Both the position numbers and the translations under genes were made by a program. From Rapana venosa (Eukaryota; Mollusca; Gastropoda; Neogastropoda; Muricidae), in the NCBI GenBank assembly GCA_028751875.1, contig CM054159.1, positions 13,185,658-13,249,657 of the forward strand: a DNA stretch of 64,000 nt, read 5' to 3'. Below are positions 45,315 through 57,385 of this stretch, piece by piece. Under the pieces are notes generated by a model, which worked only from the letters and a program-made list of their open reading frames with translations, was not told where the DNA came from and ran no database searches. Positions within the stretch are counted from its first letter, which is position 1, and each line of letters opens with the position of its first letter.

Positions 45315-45887
45315 CACACACACACAACACACACACACACACACACACACCACACACACAACACCCCACACACCGAAGGCATGAAATGCTATGAATCGCA
45401 AACACCACATACAATACCAGCAACAGATTTTTCCTTTCAACAGCAAAACAAAGGTAGTTATATAAAAGTACTTTTTGAAAATAAACTAAATTGGTTTTCC
45501 AGGTTAGATATTTTCAGCTTTTTTCCTATCTGTAGTTGGCATAGAACCAGAGTGAAGATACTGTGGGAGAGATGTCTTGAACGCAAATGGAAACCAAAGC
45601 CATTGACCTTTAGAGGAGTTACAGACAGATGGACAGAGAAACACATGCCGTCTGCTGTCTCTCCTCAGCATGTGGTTTCCCCATCATGAGCAAAGGCAGT
45701 GTCTTCAGGTCTGCTGCCCCTTTTGTATCGTTAGCGATGTGATGGGGAAATGTTGGGTAAAATGACTCTGGGCTGTTTTTATCCCTGATGGTCTTTAATG
45801 GGGGGTTCTGGTGATAAGAACACTTGTCATGAAGGGCTAGTGTGGAAGGGAAGCGAAAGAGAGGAGGGGAGAGAGGAGAGAGAGAGG

Positions 45888-45927
<40 letters not shown>

Positions 45928-46670
45928 AAGAGAAAGTAGTGTGTGTGCATATGTGTGTATGCGTGTCTTTTGAGTGTGTTTGGTGTATGTGTGTGTGTGG
46001 TGTGTTTTGTGTGTGTTCCCCAATTAAAAGTTGTTATTTTGTTTCTGCTTTATAAATCTTGAGCTTTTCTGTTTTTTTTCATTGTATTGCTTGTTTGTTT
46101 GGATTCTACCATTGCTCCAAGACCAGTTATTTTCTAGAGCCAATAAAGCTGTGTATGCCCTAAGCATTACATTTACCATTTTTACCAATGAAAGCAATAC
46201 TTTATATACACATACAACACCAAGATAGCAATTGCTATATACATGCCTCATAGATAGATAGTTTAGTCACACTAAATCAGGTCAGCAAATCATATCCACA
46301 AACGCAGATCAAAACCATCACTGTTGTAACACAATTGGCTGCTTGCTTAACAGGAAATTTTCTTACATCTGAATTTCTCTTGCCTTTGACATTTTCTTGC
46401 TCACGAGTGCCTACCAGGAAGTGTTCATACTTCAACTGATTGAACCAGATTGGTCAGTTATTTGGCTTGGACGTTGCAGACTGCTAATCCTGAGATATGA
46501 TTGGCTAACCTTCTGCTGTCTGAATGCATTCAACCTACCGATGCTAGGCGGTGATTGGTCTGTTATTATTCATTCCCAGCAGACAGGATAAAGTGTCTAC
46601 TCAGGCGTTGCTGGAGAACAAAGGTGTGATGTGAATTGTAAAATTCCCTAAGTGCTTGATTCAGAATATT
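41385..46670. repeat. Tandem unit U3 (about 5.3 kb)
   Basis: It begins with a GA/GACA tract (41385-41740) and (CA)n (41770-41855) and contains the full set of landmarks: about 41985, 42258, 42698, (GT)n 44008, (GAT)n 44222, a short (GAA)n at about 44512, the extra segment 44527-44770 shared with U2, (CA)n 45259, 'agaaacacatgccgtctgct' (45640), GA/GT 45855-46015, and a right end at 46670. It has the S2 tail at 42410 and the 'gcttgtttgtttggattcta' right-hand sequence otherwise seen only in U1. Confidence 0.9.
42410..42488 (+). mobile_element. S2 SINE tail inserted in U3
   Basis: The same 75-bp tail, at the same position and orientation as in U1 (21216-21293), with the single change gcgctatgtaaat. 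Confidence 0.9.
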
Positions 46671-47058
46671 GAAGAGAGATGGAGCGAGAAAGAGACAGAG
46701 AAAGAGAAGAGAGAGAGTCAGAGAGACAAAGTGAGACAAAGAGAGAGACAGAGACAGGGCAGACAGACAAAACAGAGACAGGCAGATAGAGACAAAGAGA
46801 GAGAGAGAGAAGAGATTGAGGAGGAGAGAGTGGGGAGAGAGAGAGGGGAGAGAGAGACAGATAAAGGGTCAGGCAGATGAGGAGAAGAGAGGGGAGACAG
46901 GGCAGGGCAGACAGAGAGGAGAGAAACAGAATATCGATAGAGAAAGAGGAAAGACAGAGAGACAGACACACATTTGGGCACACACACACAAAAACACACA
47001 CACACACACACAACACACACACACACCACACACACACACACCCACACACACACACACA

Positions 47059-47089
<31 letters not shown>

Positions 47090-49228
47090 CAACACACTTT
47101 CTTAGTCTGGGCAAATTATCTTTCCTTTCTGAAATGTACTTCAACAGTAACAAAGGTCTTACTGTCAAAATCATAGGTATTAAATTAAAAATCTGTGTGC
47201 TTACTCTTCATAATGTCACACTGTTACACTGAGATGAAGGGAAAACCTTACTACTCTAATGATCAAAAGCAAAAAATCGATTGCTGACGACAATAAGGAG
47301 ACTGATTTATTTCTCTGTTTCTCTGTCTGTCTGTCCTTGTGGTCATTGACTTTGGTTTCCACTTTTGCAACACATCCTTTCTCTCCATCCTGCCCCCCCC
47401 TTCCTCTCTCTCTCTCCCTACCTCATCTCTATCACCTGTCCACCTCTACTGGCCATATGCCAACAACAGGCCAAAAATCACAGAATGCGTTTTCATGCAG
47501 ACAGCAATACTATACTGGCCGTCTTCATCTTTGCTTTGTGCTCTTTTCATGCCTGTGTCTGTCTGCTTTCATCTGAATTTCTGACTGGCGTTCTTGAATG
47601 TTTTTCCATGAAAAGCCACTCCTTATTTCTAGGAACATTATATCGTCTTATTTTGCTTTTTGTTTGATGTCTTGTTTGGTGGACAAGTTCTGTCCATCTC
47701 TAAAGTGGCTTGCTTAATGGACTGTTCATAAATGAATCATGTAGTTGCATCCACCCCTTTAATACTTAGCGTTTTTACCCTCTACATAACTCACACCTCA
47801 AGTGGTGAATTCCCCTGACAACAAAAATCGATGACCTTTTCAGGTCACTGGAAGAAAGGGAAAGCTTGCGGACCAAAGTGTTAATTTCTGGAACTAAAGA
47901 CATTCATTTTCCTGCAGGTTCTCTCCCCCTGGTGCAGGGTCACTCTCTCTTGCCCTCTGCCATCTTCCAGTGCCCCATCATCTCCTCCCCCCCCCCCCCT
48001 TCCACTGCTCTGCAGCTGTGGAGGGGAAGTCAGTCACTGCCGCTTTGGCAAGAGGTGTCATTTGGCAGGAAGAGGGGGTAGGGCACGTGCAGAATGTGGA
48101 GGAAACTCTGCAGTTGTCACTGAGCAGCAAGGGGTGTGCAGGGGTCTGAGTTTTGACGTCAGCCTTTTTCTGACCTCAGAAGGAAGTTAATGTATACTGA
48201 GGGATAATTTGGTTTGTGTGTTTTATGGAATACTTCCACACAGCATGTGGAATGGGGAGTCCTGGAACAATGTTGAGTTCTATTTTTTTCTGCGCTAGAT
48301 ATGTAATGCAAATTATTTCCACATGAGACTTTTGCTTTAGGGTTGTTGGTTTGCACTGTTCCCCATACTATTTACTGTCTTATTCATTGTTCTGTATCAT
48401 ATTGTGGTATGCGAATCTGTTTTCTGACTTGTGGAATGGATTTGTATTGTCTTGTACAATACTTTATGTTTAATATTGTTTTTGAGCACTGTTTCAGAGG
48501 TATTCATATGTATGTCAAGCGTATCTAGCATGTAAGATCTGATTTCATGTGAAGTAAGAGAACTGAGGCCAATACTCGTTATCATGGAGTTTTTTAAAAA
48601 TTGTTTTTTAGGGAAGTCAAATTACCGACCTTCTGCTTTGTAGAGGGGTACAACCTCCCTAATATATAATGGCTGGCAATGCTCTTGGGGCAATGTGCTC
48701 TCCCCTGGGTGAGTTGCCAAAATTTCATGCAAAGAAATCTTCTGTGACGTAAAGTAGCATAGAATAAAAATAAATAAAAAACCCAATAAGTCATAACATA
48801 AAAAGTCTATTCAATTTTTCACATTTCAATCTACACATTGGTCATTGTGTTGAAGCCATCAGCTAACGTCAGCAGCCTTTCCACATGAACGACAACAAAG
48901 GCAGGCTGTGAAGGGAAAGGCATCAGTGTCTGGCACAAAACACATTCCTTTTCCCTTCAAGGCCTTCCCTCTGGTGCTGCATCACTCTCACCCATCTCCC
49001 CCCTCTTTCAACCCACACCTCGCCACCTCTCCCCCCATTTGGGGCCGATCGCAGGGGAAGTCATTCCCTGGGAAAAGGTATCAAGGGAGGTAATCTGGCA
49101 GTCAGGTGTGTGAAGGAGGAAAGCATATTAAAGAGGGAATTCTGTGATTTGTCATTGAGCAGTGGTGGTATGTCTGAGTTTTGAAAGCAGGTTGTGTCTG
49201 GAAAGTGTGTGTGTATGTGTGTGTGTGT

Positions 49229-49276
<48 letters not shown>

Positions 49277-50277
49277 TGTTGTGTGTGTGTGTCTGTGGTT
49301 TGGTGTGGAAATTGTTAAACGTAATTGAACTGCAAGAAACTTTGTTTTGTTTTCACCAATTAATGCTATTTAAAGTCCCACTGTTACATTAAGGATGATT
49401 ATGATTTATGATGGTGATGATGATGATGATGATGATGATGATAGTGATGATGGTGATGATGGCCAGTGTGATGATAATGATAATAGCAAAATTTCATGGG
49501 GTTATGGAAAAATAAAATTGATTTGGACAAAGATTACTACATTTAATAAAACAATTTCAAACATTTTTTTTCTTAGATCGGAACACACACATACAAAAAC
49601 AGCAAATAGCAATGTGACTATTGATAAGATGTTTACATGAACATGATGAATATTTACAGGCATTCAGCAACAAACTGGATAGTGTGGACTTAATGGTTTT
49701 CTGCAACAGGAAAAGAGAAGGTCTCAATCCTTATGAAAAGAAGAAGAAGAAGAAGAAGAAGTTGCCAAATTACCCCCCTATGCAAGACTGATGGTGACTG
49801 ACTTCCCCTGCATGGCAGCAAATGTTGAAAGATGGCAGGGAGCAATGGAGAGTGACACATCGTCCAAGGAAGACAGCTTCAGGGGAAATGGACGAATGCT
49901 TTGAGAGATGGAGATGACACCTTTGACCTCACAGCCTGTCTGTCTTGTCTCTCAGGTGCAGAGGTCAGTGACTTTTGTCAGGGGTGTTATTAAAATGAAG
50001 TGTGGTATGTAGGTTGGGAGTGAGGCTAGTATTGGACAAGGTTGAAGTAGTTATATATAGTTGGAATGGCTATATCTTCCTTTTTCAGCATGTATAAAAC
50101 CATTAATGTTGTGGCTAATAGAGAACAACAGCAGAATGCTTAGTATTTTTCACAATCACGAAATGAGTAGGCACAGATTAAATCAGCTGAATAAAAACGT
50201 TGACAACTAAGAGAATACAATTATACAGAGACAAAAGCAAGAACCTGCACACACACAAGTGCACACGCACACGCACA

Positions 50278-50315
<38 letters not shown>

Positions 50316-50800
50316 ACACCAGAAGGCATGAAATGCTATGAACAGCATATACCACATACAATACCAGCAAGAGATTTTCCTGTTTAACAGCAAAACAGAT
50401 GGAATTGTATAAAAGTACATTCTGAAAATAAAACAAACGGGTTTTCCAGGTTAGATATTTTCAGCTTTTCCCTATCTGTAGTTGGCATAGAACCACAGTG
50501 AAAATACTGTGGGAGAGATGTCTTGAACACAAATGGAAACCAAAGCCATTGGCCTTTAGAGGAGTTACAGACAGATGGACAGAGAAACACATGCCGTCTG
50601 CTGGCTCTCCTCAGCATGTGGTTTCCCCATCATGAACAAAGGGCAGTGTCTTCAGGTCTGCTGCCCTTGTGTGCTGTTAGCAGACTGCGATGGGGAACAG
50701 TTGGGTACATGACTCATGACTTTGTCATCCCTGATGGTCGTTAATGGTGGTTCTGGTGACAGGAACACTTGTCATGAAGACTAGTGTGTGGGGCTGAGAA

Positions 50801-50859
<59 letters not shown>

Positions 50860-50893
50860 AGAGAGAGAGTAGAGAGAGAGAGAAAGAGAGAGA

Positions 50894-50981
<88 letters not shown>

Positions 50982-51456
50982 GAAGAGAGAGAGAGAGAGA
51001 GTGAGAGAGAGAGAGAGTGAGAAAGAGAGTGAGAGAGAGTGAGAAAGAGAGTGAGAGAGAATATTTATGTGTGTGTGTCTATGTGTGTGTGCGTGTGCAG
51101 GCAACTGATATAATTGTATTAACATGATTAGCTAACAGGAACTTTTCTTACTCATAAAGTTTTCTTGCCTTTGACGTTTTCTTGCTTATGAGTAACTACT
51201 AGGAAGTGTTTCTACTCCAAATGATAGAACCAGATTGGTTGCATGATTTGGCTTAGGCATTGCAGACTGCTAATCCTGAGATATGATTGGCTGACCTGCT
51301 GCTGTCTGAATGCATCCAACCTACCAGTGCTAGGCGGAGATTGGTCTGTTATTATTCATTCCCAGCAGACAGGGTGAAGTGTCTACTCAGGCGTTGCTGG
51401 AGAACAAAGGTGTGATGTGAATTGTAAAAGCCCCTCAGTGACTGCTTCCCAATATT
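46671..51456. repeat. Tandem unit U4 (about 4.8 kb)
   Basis: It starts with a GA/GACA tract (46671-46975) and (CA)n (46980-47096) closely like those of U3. Landmarks are at about 47228, 47518, 47887 (less exact), (GT)n 49206, (GAT)n 49392, (GAA)n 49736, (CA)n 50248 and 'agaaacacatgccgtctgct' (50583). A long GA tract at 50800-51060 and a right end 'tgcttcccaatattgaa' at 51456 follow. It lacks both the S2 tail and the 240-bp segment. The sequence after the GA tract ('tgtgcgtgtgcaggcaactg') matches U2. Confidence 0.9.
50800..51062. repeat. (GA)n tract in U4 (empty-site counterpart of LINE copy D)
   Basis: An uninterrupted, mostly GA tract with gagtaga and gaaaga variants. It lies between the same flanks as LINE copy D in U2: 'ggaacacttgtcatgaagac' on the left and 'tgtgtgcgtgtgcaggcaac' on the right. 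Confidence 0.95.
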
Positions 51457-51782
51457 GAAGAGACAGACAGACAGACAGACAAGCATACAATAGAGAGAAA
51501 GAGAGAGACAGAGAAAGACAGAAAGAGAGAGACAGAAAGAGAGACATAGAGAGACAGAGACAGAGAGAGTCAAAGAGAGAGAGACATAAAGACAGACTGA
51601 AAAAAGAGAGACAGGCAGAATGAGATAAAGAAAGAAAGACAGACAGACAGAGACAGAGAAAGGGACAGACAGACAAGAGAGAGACAGACAGACAGAGACA
51701 GACAGTCACACAGAGACAGAGACTGAGAGAAACATAGACAGACGGATATACAGAGCGAGAGAGAGAAAGAGAGAGAGAAAGA
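51457..51782. repeat. GA/GACA-rich tract (unit-end type)
   Basis: It follows the right end of U4, shares word order with 8641-8985 and 32990-33190, and ends in 'ggatatacagagcgagagag' beside LINE T copy E. Confidence 0.9.
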
Positions 51783-51966
51783 CATTAAAAACATTAAATC
51801 TTGCTTGTGTAATTGCTACACGAAAGCAGTAGACATCTATCGAGTTTAATACCGCTCTTTTACAAAAATTACTTTTAAACGATCTATACACATCATACCT
51901 CTCTTTATCTCGTTCAGTCCCATCCCATTCTTGAATAAACATATCAACTAATCTTTGTTTAAACAT
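51783..51966 (-). pseudogene. LINE T copy E: ORF2 fragment before the zinc-knuckle region
   Basis: The peptide 'FKQRLVDMFIQEWDGTERDK', followed by 'YDVYRSFKSNF' and 'IDVYCFRVAITQARFNV', matches copy B 'FKQRLVDTFIQEWFSTIEDR' and 'CFRVAMSQIRFNV'. It ends abruptly in the GACA tract just before the C-x2-C motif expected next. Confidence 0.82.
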
Positions 51967-52043
51967 ACCTCAGAAAAATTTTACATCCCCGACACTTTGC
52001 TGCATCCAAACAATGTTAAAATCTGTTTCACACAAAATTTCTC

Positions 52044-52328
52044 TTATTTTTGAAATCCAGCAATATTTTTAACACTGCTGTCTAGCTTTAACTGCATGCA
52101 GTAAGCATGATATGGTATTCTACTTTGATCCATTTGCAATAGTTTGAACCAATACTTGATGGTGCTTGTACAGGAGTTGACATAAAGTGGATATCTGCCT
52201 AAATCGTCATAAACCATCTCATTGGGTGTTCTTACAGGTACTCCTAAAAATCTTTTGCATGCCATCAAATGAATTTTCTCAATATGCTCTAGTCTGTTTG
52301 TTCCCCATATTTCCGATGAATACAACAA
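52044..52328 (-). pseudogene. LINE T copy E: post-RT segment
   Basis: The peptide 'MLYSSEIWGTNRLEHIEKIH', 'LMACKRFLGVPVRTPNEMVY' and 'DDLGRYPLYVNSCTSTIKYW' aligns with copy B ('LLYASETWGLTKLDHLEKVH' onward), with conservative differences. The function of this conserved segment after the RT thumb is not known to me. Confidence 0.85.
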
Positions 52329-52896
52329 TATTGGCTGAATCTTAGTGTCGAAAATCTTGAAAAAAAGTACTATCGTTCATTTTTTTTATACCTATGAAAG
52401 ACTTTGTTCAACTGAACCACTGCCTTCTTTCCTTTAGTGACTAAATGTTCTGTACCCAACTTACAGCTTATCTTTGTTGTAAAACTAAAACCTAGATAGC
52501 AATACTAATTCACAACTTCTAACCGAATACCATTGTAATACCATTGTTCCTGTTTGAAAGAAATCCCCCTTTCCTAAATACCATTACTTTAGTTTATTGA
52601 TATTAACATTTAACTGAAGATCATTACAGCAGTCTTTCAAAATGTTAAATTGATGTTGCAAACCTTCCGGGGTTGTTGAAAATAGGGCAACATCATCTGC
52701 AAACAGCAGAATAAAAAATATCCATAACATTAGGTAATAGCTGTACTCTATGTTTGCCTTTTTCGTTCATATCATTTGCTAGCTGGTTAATGAATATTGA
52801 AAACAATGTAGGACTTACAACACAACCTTGTCTGACTCCTAATGGACATTCAAAAAACTCTGATAATTTGCTATCTATTCGTATACATGAAAGTAA

Positions 52897-53040
52897 TTAC
52901 TTATACATAGCTGATAATGAAGCAAAGAATTTTCCTTTTACCCCCTGGCTTTTGATACAGTTCAAAAGTTTCTCATGTCTAACCGAGTCAAAGGCTTTTT
53001 TGAAGTCCACAAAAGCAACATACAGTTTTTTGCCTTTCTT
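52897..53040 (-). pseudogene. LINE T copy E: RT motif A region
   Basis: The peptide 'KKGKKLYVAFVDFKKAFDSV', followed by 'RHEKLLNCIKSQGVKGKFFA', carries RT motif A. Upstream (53041-53250) the open frame is only a (CA)n translation. Confidence 0.85.
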
Positions 53041-53232
<192 letters not shown>

Positions 53233-53427
53233 TACAACAAATATTTGCATAGACAGTACATTTTTGGACTAAAAGAGATACATATTTACTCAACGTCAGC
53301 GGGTATGCGAAAATAGCTTTAAAAAGGCCAGGAAGGTACTCTGCAGAGCAAAAAGCACTATATCGATGGTCATGGTATTGGTTATGTGACCTTTTACTAT
53401 TCACAAAGGACAGAACTTTGTACAAAA

Positions 53428-54005
53428 GCATCAATCCTCATATCTGTCCAGTACTAAAGCATCAATCCTCATGTCTGTCCACTACTAAAACATCAATCCT
53501 CATGTCTATTCACTACTTAAACATCAATCCTCATGTCTATTCACTACTAAAACATCAATCCTCATGTCTATTCACTACTAAAACATCAATCCTCATGTCT
53601 ATTCACTACTAAAACATCAATCCTCATGTCTATCCACTACTTAAACATCAATCCTCATGTCTATTCACTACTAAAACATCAATCCTCATGTCTATTCACT
53701 ACTAAAACATCAATCCTCATGTCTATCCACTACTAAAACATCAATCCTCATGTCTATTCACTACTAAAACATCAATCCTCATGTCTATTCACTACTTAAA
53801 CATCAATCCTCATGTCTATTCACTACTTAAACATCAATCCTCATGTCTATTCACTACTAAAACATCAATCCTCATGTCTGTCCACTACTTAAACATCAAT
53901 CCTCATGTCTATTCACTACTTAAACATCAATCCTCATGTCTATTCACTACTTAAACATCAATCCTCATGTCTATTCACTACTAAAACATCAATCCTCACA
54001 TCTGT
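53428..54005. repeat. 31-bp minisatellite, about 18-19 copies
   Basis: The unit is acatcaatcctcatgtctat followed by tcactacttaa, or with ctaaa at the end. Variation is limited to a few positions (tattc/tatcc/tgtcc and ttaa/taaa), so the array is young or homogenised. It ends against the reversed S3 SINE region at about 54005. Frames through it are repeat translations. Confidence 0.97.
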
Positions 54006-54057
54006 CCAGTCACCAGCAGTGTTACTGGTGGGAAGGCAAAGGTTAATAGGTAATGGT

Positions 54058-54336
54058 GTTCCCATAACCTATGTGGTCGTAGAGGAGCGAGGCATCAGAG
54101 ACCTCATCTTCATCAGCGGCCAGCATATTGAGGGCGGCGCCCATCTCCTCTGCCTTGCTGCTTTACCTTCCCTGACCCTAAAGAGGGCAGGTACCCATGT
54201 ACAGCTGGGTTTACTGGGGGACTGTACTGAAGCCAAGGCGCGCAAACGGTGAACCATACACTTGGTAACCACGTTCCATGCTGCTTAACATTGGCTGGGA
54301 GAAAGCGAGTGCTCTGACCACTGAGCTATCCCGCCC
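54058..54336 (-). mobile_element. SINE family S3, reverse orientation
   Basis: On the minus strand the head is 'tgggcgggatagctcagtgg', followed by 'tcagagcactcgctttctcc' (a box A) and then the same body as at 8430-8600: 'gttaagcagcatggaacgtg', 'caccgtttgcgcgccttggc', 'acagtcccccagtaaaccc', 'gggtacctgccctctttagg' and 'gatgggcgccgccctcaata'. The head differs from that of the 8297 copy downstream of box A and lacks a visible box B. The 3' extension to 54058 ('gctgatgaagatgaggtctc') is not shared. Confidence 0.82.
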
Positions 54337-54960
54337 ATTTGGGGGCATATCTGGACAAATCCCTCTTGTGTGTCTATGATCCTAACAGACCGATCTTTAT
54401 GTCTTTTTAATTAAAATAGTCACGATATGCATGCATGCACGTCAATTTATTCACGCACACGACCACAGACGCACATATATACATGTATGCACGCGTGCAC
54501 TTACTTTCAAAATAAGAACAAATGTACAGAAATACCTGAACATTTTAACAAAAAAAGCCCTGTTTCATGCAAGAATACCGTCAAAGAAAGACACATGTAT
54601 GAACGTTATAAATAAATACTTGAATATCGATAAAAACAAACACGTGTGTGAATAAAATGATTCCTAAACAAACAACAACAAAAAGATTTTAAAACAATTT
54701 TTTAAATTTAAAAAGATTCCTAAAGGCTTAATTTCGAAAAATAACTTTTTTATTTCAATTTTTATTTTTTAGAAAGCTTTAATGAAAATCCTTGTTTCAG
54801 AAACCTCTCTTACTTATGAATCCTTTCCTAAGCAACTTTGCTCCAAAACTTCTCCCTATGTTGCTTTTTTTATATAAACCTTTTCAGAAAAAAATCGTTT
54901 TTATATTTTATTTTCATAAAGGTTTCCCCTCAAAAACCTTTCTCCATCAAACCCGTTCAT
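54337..54960. other. AT-rich sequence, no gene
   Basis: Poly-A/T stretches and scattered atgcatgc words. No repeat family or coding signal is recognised. Confidence 0.5.
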
Positions 54961-54967
54961 CCTCTGA

Positions 54968-55142
54968 AGTGGGAGTATGGCTGCCTATATAGATACATGA
55001 AAACGGCCCTACAGGCAAACAATGTCTGACCCAGTGTGTACTTAGGGTCTGCAGCGACTCCTAGATGAGAGAAGGGGAGGGAGACAGAGGGCATCATTTA
55101 TTCCTGGTGCCCCTCAGGGTGTTAAGCCGAGGAACGCCCAGT
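54968..55142 (+). repeat. Dispersed repeat D2, copy 1
   Basis: It begins 'gggagtatggctgcctatat', contains 'gaaaacggccctacag' and ends 'cagggtgttaagccgaggaa'. The same start and end words occur at 55717-55872. It may be a SINE-like element; an 'agtatggctgcc' start is familiar to me from molluscan genomes, but I cannot verify that. Confidence 0.55.
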
Positions 55143-55224
55143 TTCGATAACAATATAAACCTTTTTCCCCAAGACTTACTTTTATAAATCTTTCCCTACA
55201 TACACCTTTTTCTGATGTCTTTCT

Positions 55225-55322
55225 TTAATCTTTTCCTCTAACTTGGTTTCAATTCGCAATTGCCCTTCATGGGATGATTAAAGTGTTTTTGACTTGACCT
55301 GACTTGACTTGACCTTTCCTAC
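55225..55322 (+). mobile_element. Retroelement 3' tail with (CTTGA)n end
   Basis: The sequence 'caattgcccttcatgggatg', 'attaaagtgtttttgacttg' and three or four acttgac-type pentamers resembles the ends of LINEs or SINEs that finish in short pentanucleotide repeats. The body upstream is not recognisable. Confidence 0.45.
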
Positions 55323-55714
55323 CTGTTTTTTTCCCTATAACCTTGTCCCCAAAACTTGTTTATCAGAAGGACCCCTCGCCCCCCCCCCCACTCCTCCGCC
55401 CCTCCTCCTCCCAAATTATTTTCTCCTAAATATTTTTCCCCGGATAAAATATCTTTCATAAATCTTCCCCTGAAAAACGTTTTTCTTAAACATCCACTTA
55501 CCCACCCCCACCTCCAACTCCCATCCCAACCTCCCCAAAAAATGAACAAACTGGACAGCTTTTCCGAAAAAATCGATAAGCTTTCTTCCGCCAAAAACAG
55601 TTTTCAGTAAACCCTCCCTGCCCCCCCGTCTCTCTAAAAAAACCCCTTGCCTATTTACCTTTTCCCGATTTACTTATCGATATAAACCTTCTGTAAATAC
55701 AATCTGTGCTTAGT
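55323..55714. other. C/T-rich and AT-rich sequence, no gene
   Basis: Repeated 'ttttccc' and 'aaacctttt' words give it a low-complexity look; a C run lies at about 55380-55388. Confidence 0.5.
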
Positions 55715-55716
55715 AT

Positions 55717-55871
55717 GACGGAGTATGGCTGCATAAAATTCTGAGGAGGTACTTAAAAACAGTCATACACGCACATTTTTCATCCAGTGTGCGATTTCAG
55801 TTTCACAGAGGGGATGAATGAGTCAGAGTGCACATTTTGGGTACCCCAGGGTGTTAAGCTGGGGAACGGCT

Positions 55872-55903
<32 letters not shown>

Positions 55904-55912
55904 CGACAACAA
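55717..55912 (+). repeat. Dispersed repeat D2, copy 2, with (CAA)n tail
   Basis: It starts 'cggagtatggctgcataaaa', includes 'aaaaacagtcatacacgcac', and ends 'cagggtgttaagctggggaa' followed by about twelve caa units (55872-55912). The trinucleotide tail supports retroposition. Confidence 0.6.
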
Positions 55913-56355
55913 CGACAACGACGACGACGACAATATTTCATAACGCTTTTAGTGATTTTTATCATCCTTTTTGCGAAAACAAATGAAAAACATTTTGAAA
56001 TGGATATTTTTCGGAAAACTTCAATCTTGTAAACCTGTTCACAAATAGCTTTTTCGTAAATCCTTTTCCAAGATTTAAAAACAAAAAACCCATTTGATAT
56101 CCTGTTCTCAATAATTGCTTTCTTATAAGCTTTTTCCCGATTCCATAAAACTTTTATAAACTTTTTGTATGCCTTTCTCAAAAGAAACTTTTAACTGTAT
56201 TACATGCAAGCTGTATTGAATCATAATACAAGTAAGTACATAATACACAAGTATCATAATACATCAGTGAGTTATGTAGCATAACTGTCGAGCATTCAGT
56301 TGAAATTGAAAGCTTAAAAGACAAAACTTTTATCAGTCTCTGCATAGGATGGAGG
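55913..56355. other. (ACG)n edge and AT-rich sequence, no gene
   Basis: The cga/caa run continues to about 55931. The rest is AT-rich with repeated ataatac words at about 56224-56268. Confidence 0.5.
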
Positions 56356-56356
56356 A

Positions 56357-56357
<1 letters not shown>

Positions 56358-56435
<78 letters not shown>

Positions 56436-56470
56436 GAGAGAGAGAGAAGAGATGAAGAAACAGAGGACAA

Positions 56471-56552
<82 letters not shown>

Positions 56553-56556
56553 AATG
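56358..56556. repeat. (GA)n microsatellite
   Basis: Two long GA blocks separated by a degenerate stretch at about 56440-56475. Confidence 0.97.
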
Positions 56557-56612
56557 AGATGATGATGATGATGATGATTATTATGATGATGATGATGATG
56601 ATGATGGTGATG

Positions 56613-56641
<29 letters not shown>
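56557..56641. repeat. (GAT)n then (AAT)n
   Basis: gat units run to about 56611, followed by about ten aat units. The aat part is the (ATT)n tail of the minus-strand LINE F. Confidence 0.95.
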
Positions 56642-56645
<4 letters not shown>

Positions 56646-57385
56646 TGAACTTATATAGCGCTATATCTTGCAAAGACAAATCAAAGCGCATGCATTCAAC
56701 CTAATCTTACGCACTCATGCAATCAATGATAAATAATCAATAGTTTAAACAAACAGATATTACAAACATGGTGCGCTGCAGACAAAATCTATGAAACAAA
56801 ATTTCAATAGTCAAATGTTTTTCAAAAGCACACACACACTCACACAGGTCATATACTTTAGCAGGGTGATAGGGCATGGGTTAGTGAAGGTGGGATAGTT
56901 CTTATATGAAACAGGAGGGGGTAAATCTTAGGTTTGAAATAAATATGTCTTGAGGCTGGATTTAAAAGTGTCATAACTAGGTTTCTGGCGGAGAGGTCAT
57001 TCCAGGTCAATGGACCCAAAATAGAGAAAGAGCCGCGGCCAACAGTAGATTGTTTGAATCTAGGTATTCGTAGGCACAAGGTATCTGCAGCAGAGCGGAG
57101 GGAACGAGAAGGAGTGTACAGGTTAAGACATTCACAGAGGTAGGAGGGTGCAGTTTTGTGGAGACATTTGTAACAGAGGGTACTGATCTTATAATTTACT
57201 CTCGGTGGCACAGGCAGCCAGTGGAGAGATCGCAAGACAGGGGTAATGTGCTCAGATTTTTTTCTGAGAACTAGTCGAGCTGCGGAGTTTTGTATACGTT
57301 GAAGAAAGTGGATAGATGATGCTGGCAGACCAGACAAAAGAGAATTGCAATAGGCCAGACGTGAAAGAATGAGAGAAGTGAGATA
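56612..57385 (-). mobile_element. LINE F: CR1/L2-like non-LTR retrotransposon 3' end
   Basis: On the minus strand the element encodes the last part of a reverse transcriptase protein, then a 3' untranslated region ending gcgctttgatttgtctttgc, aagatatagcgctatataag and (ATT)n. This tail is nearly the same as that of the S2 SINE. The element is 5'-truncated at about 57385, where a gacaga and CA repeat begins. LINE F is the likely source of enzymes for S2. Confidence 0.88.

Larger units (their letters stand above)
51783..53040 (-). mobile_element. Family-T LINE, copy E (internal fragment)
   Basis: The minus-strand fragment covers RT motif A (about 53000) through the C-terminal half of ORF2. It lacks both the 5' half and the natural 3' end: on the plus strand it starts mid-ORF at 51785 after a GACA tract, and at 53040 it meets a cgcacgcacgca/(CA)n run. 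Loss of the 3' end shows that rearrangement, not only insertion, has shaped this copy. Alignment with copies A and B is clear throughout. Confidence 0.85.

Noticed and set aside
51783..53040. LINE T copy E as a clean insertion into a microsatellite
   Set aside because: Its 3' end is missing and it starts mid-ORF beside GACA, and its 5' side meets CA instead of GA. The borders reflect rearrangement and are not used as primary evidence for target choice.
53428..54005. CRISPR-like array
   Set aside because: The 31-bp units are contiguous with no unique spacers, and the surrounding sequence is eukaryotic. It is a minisatellite.
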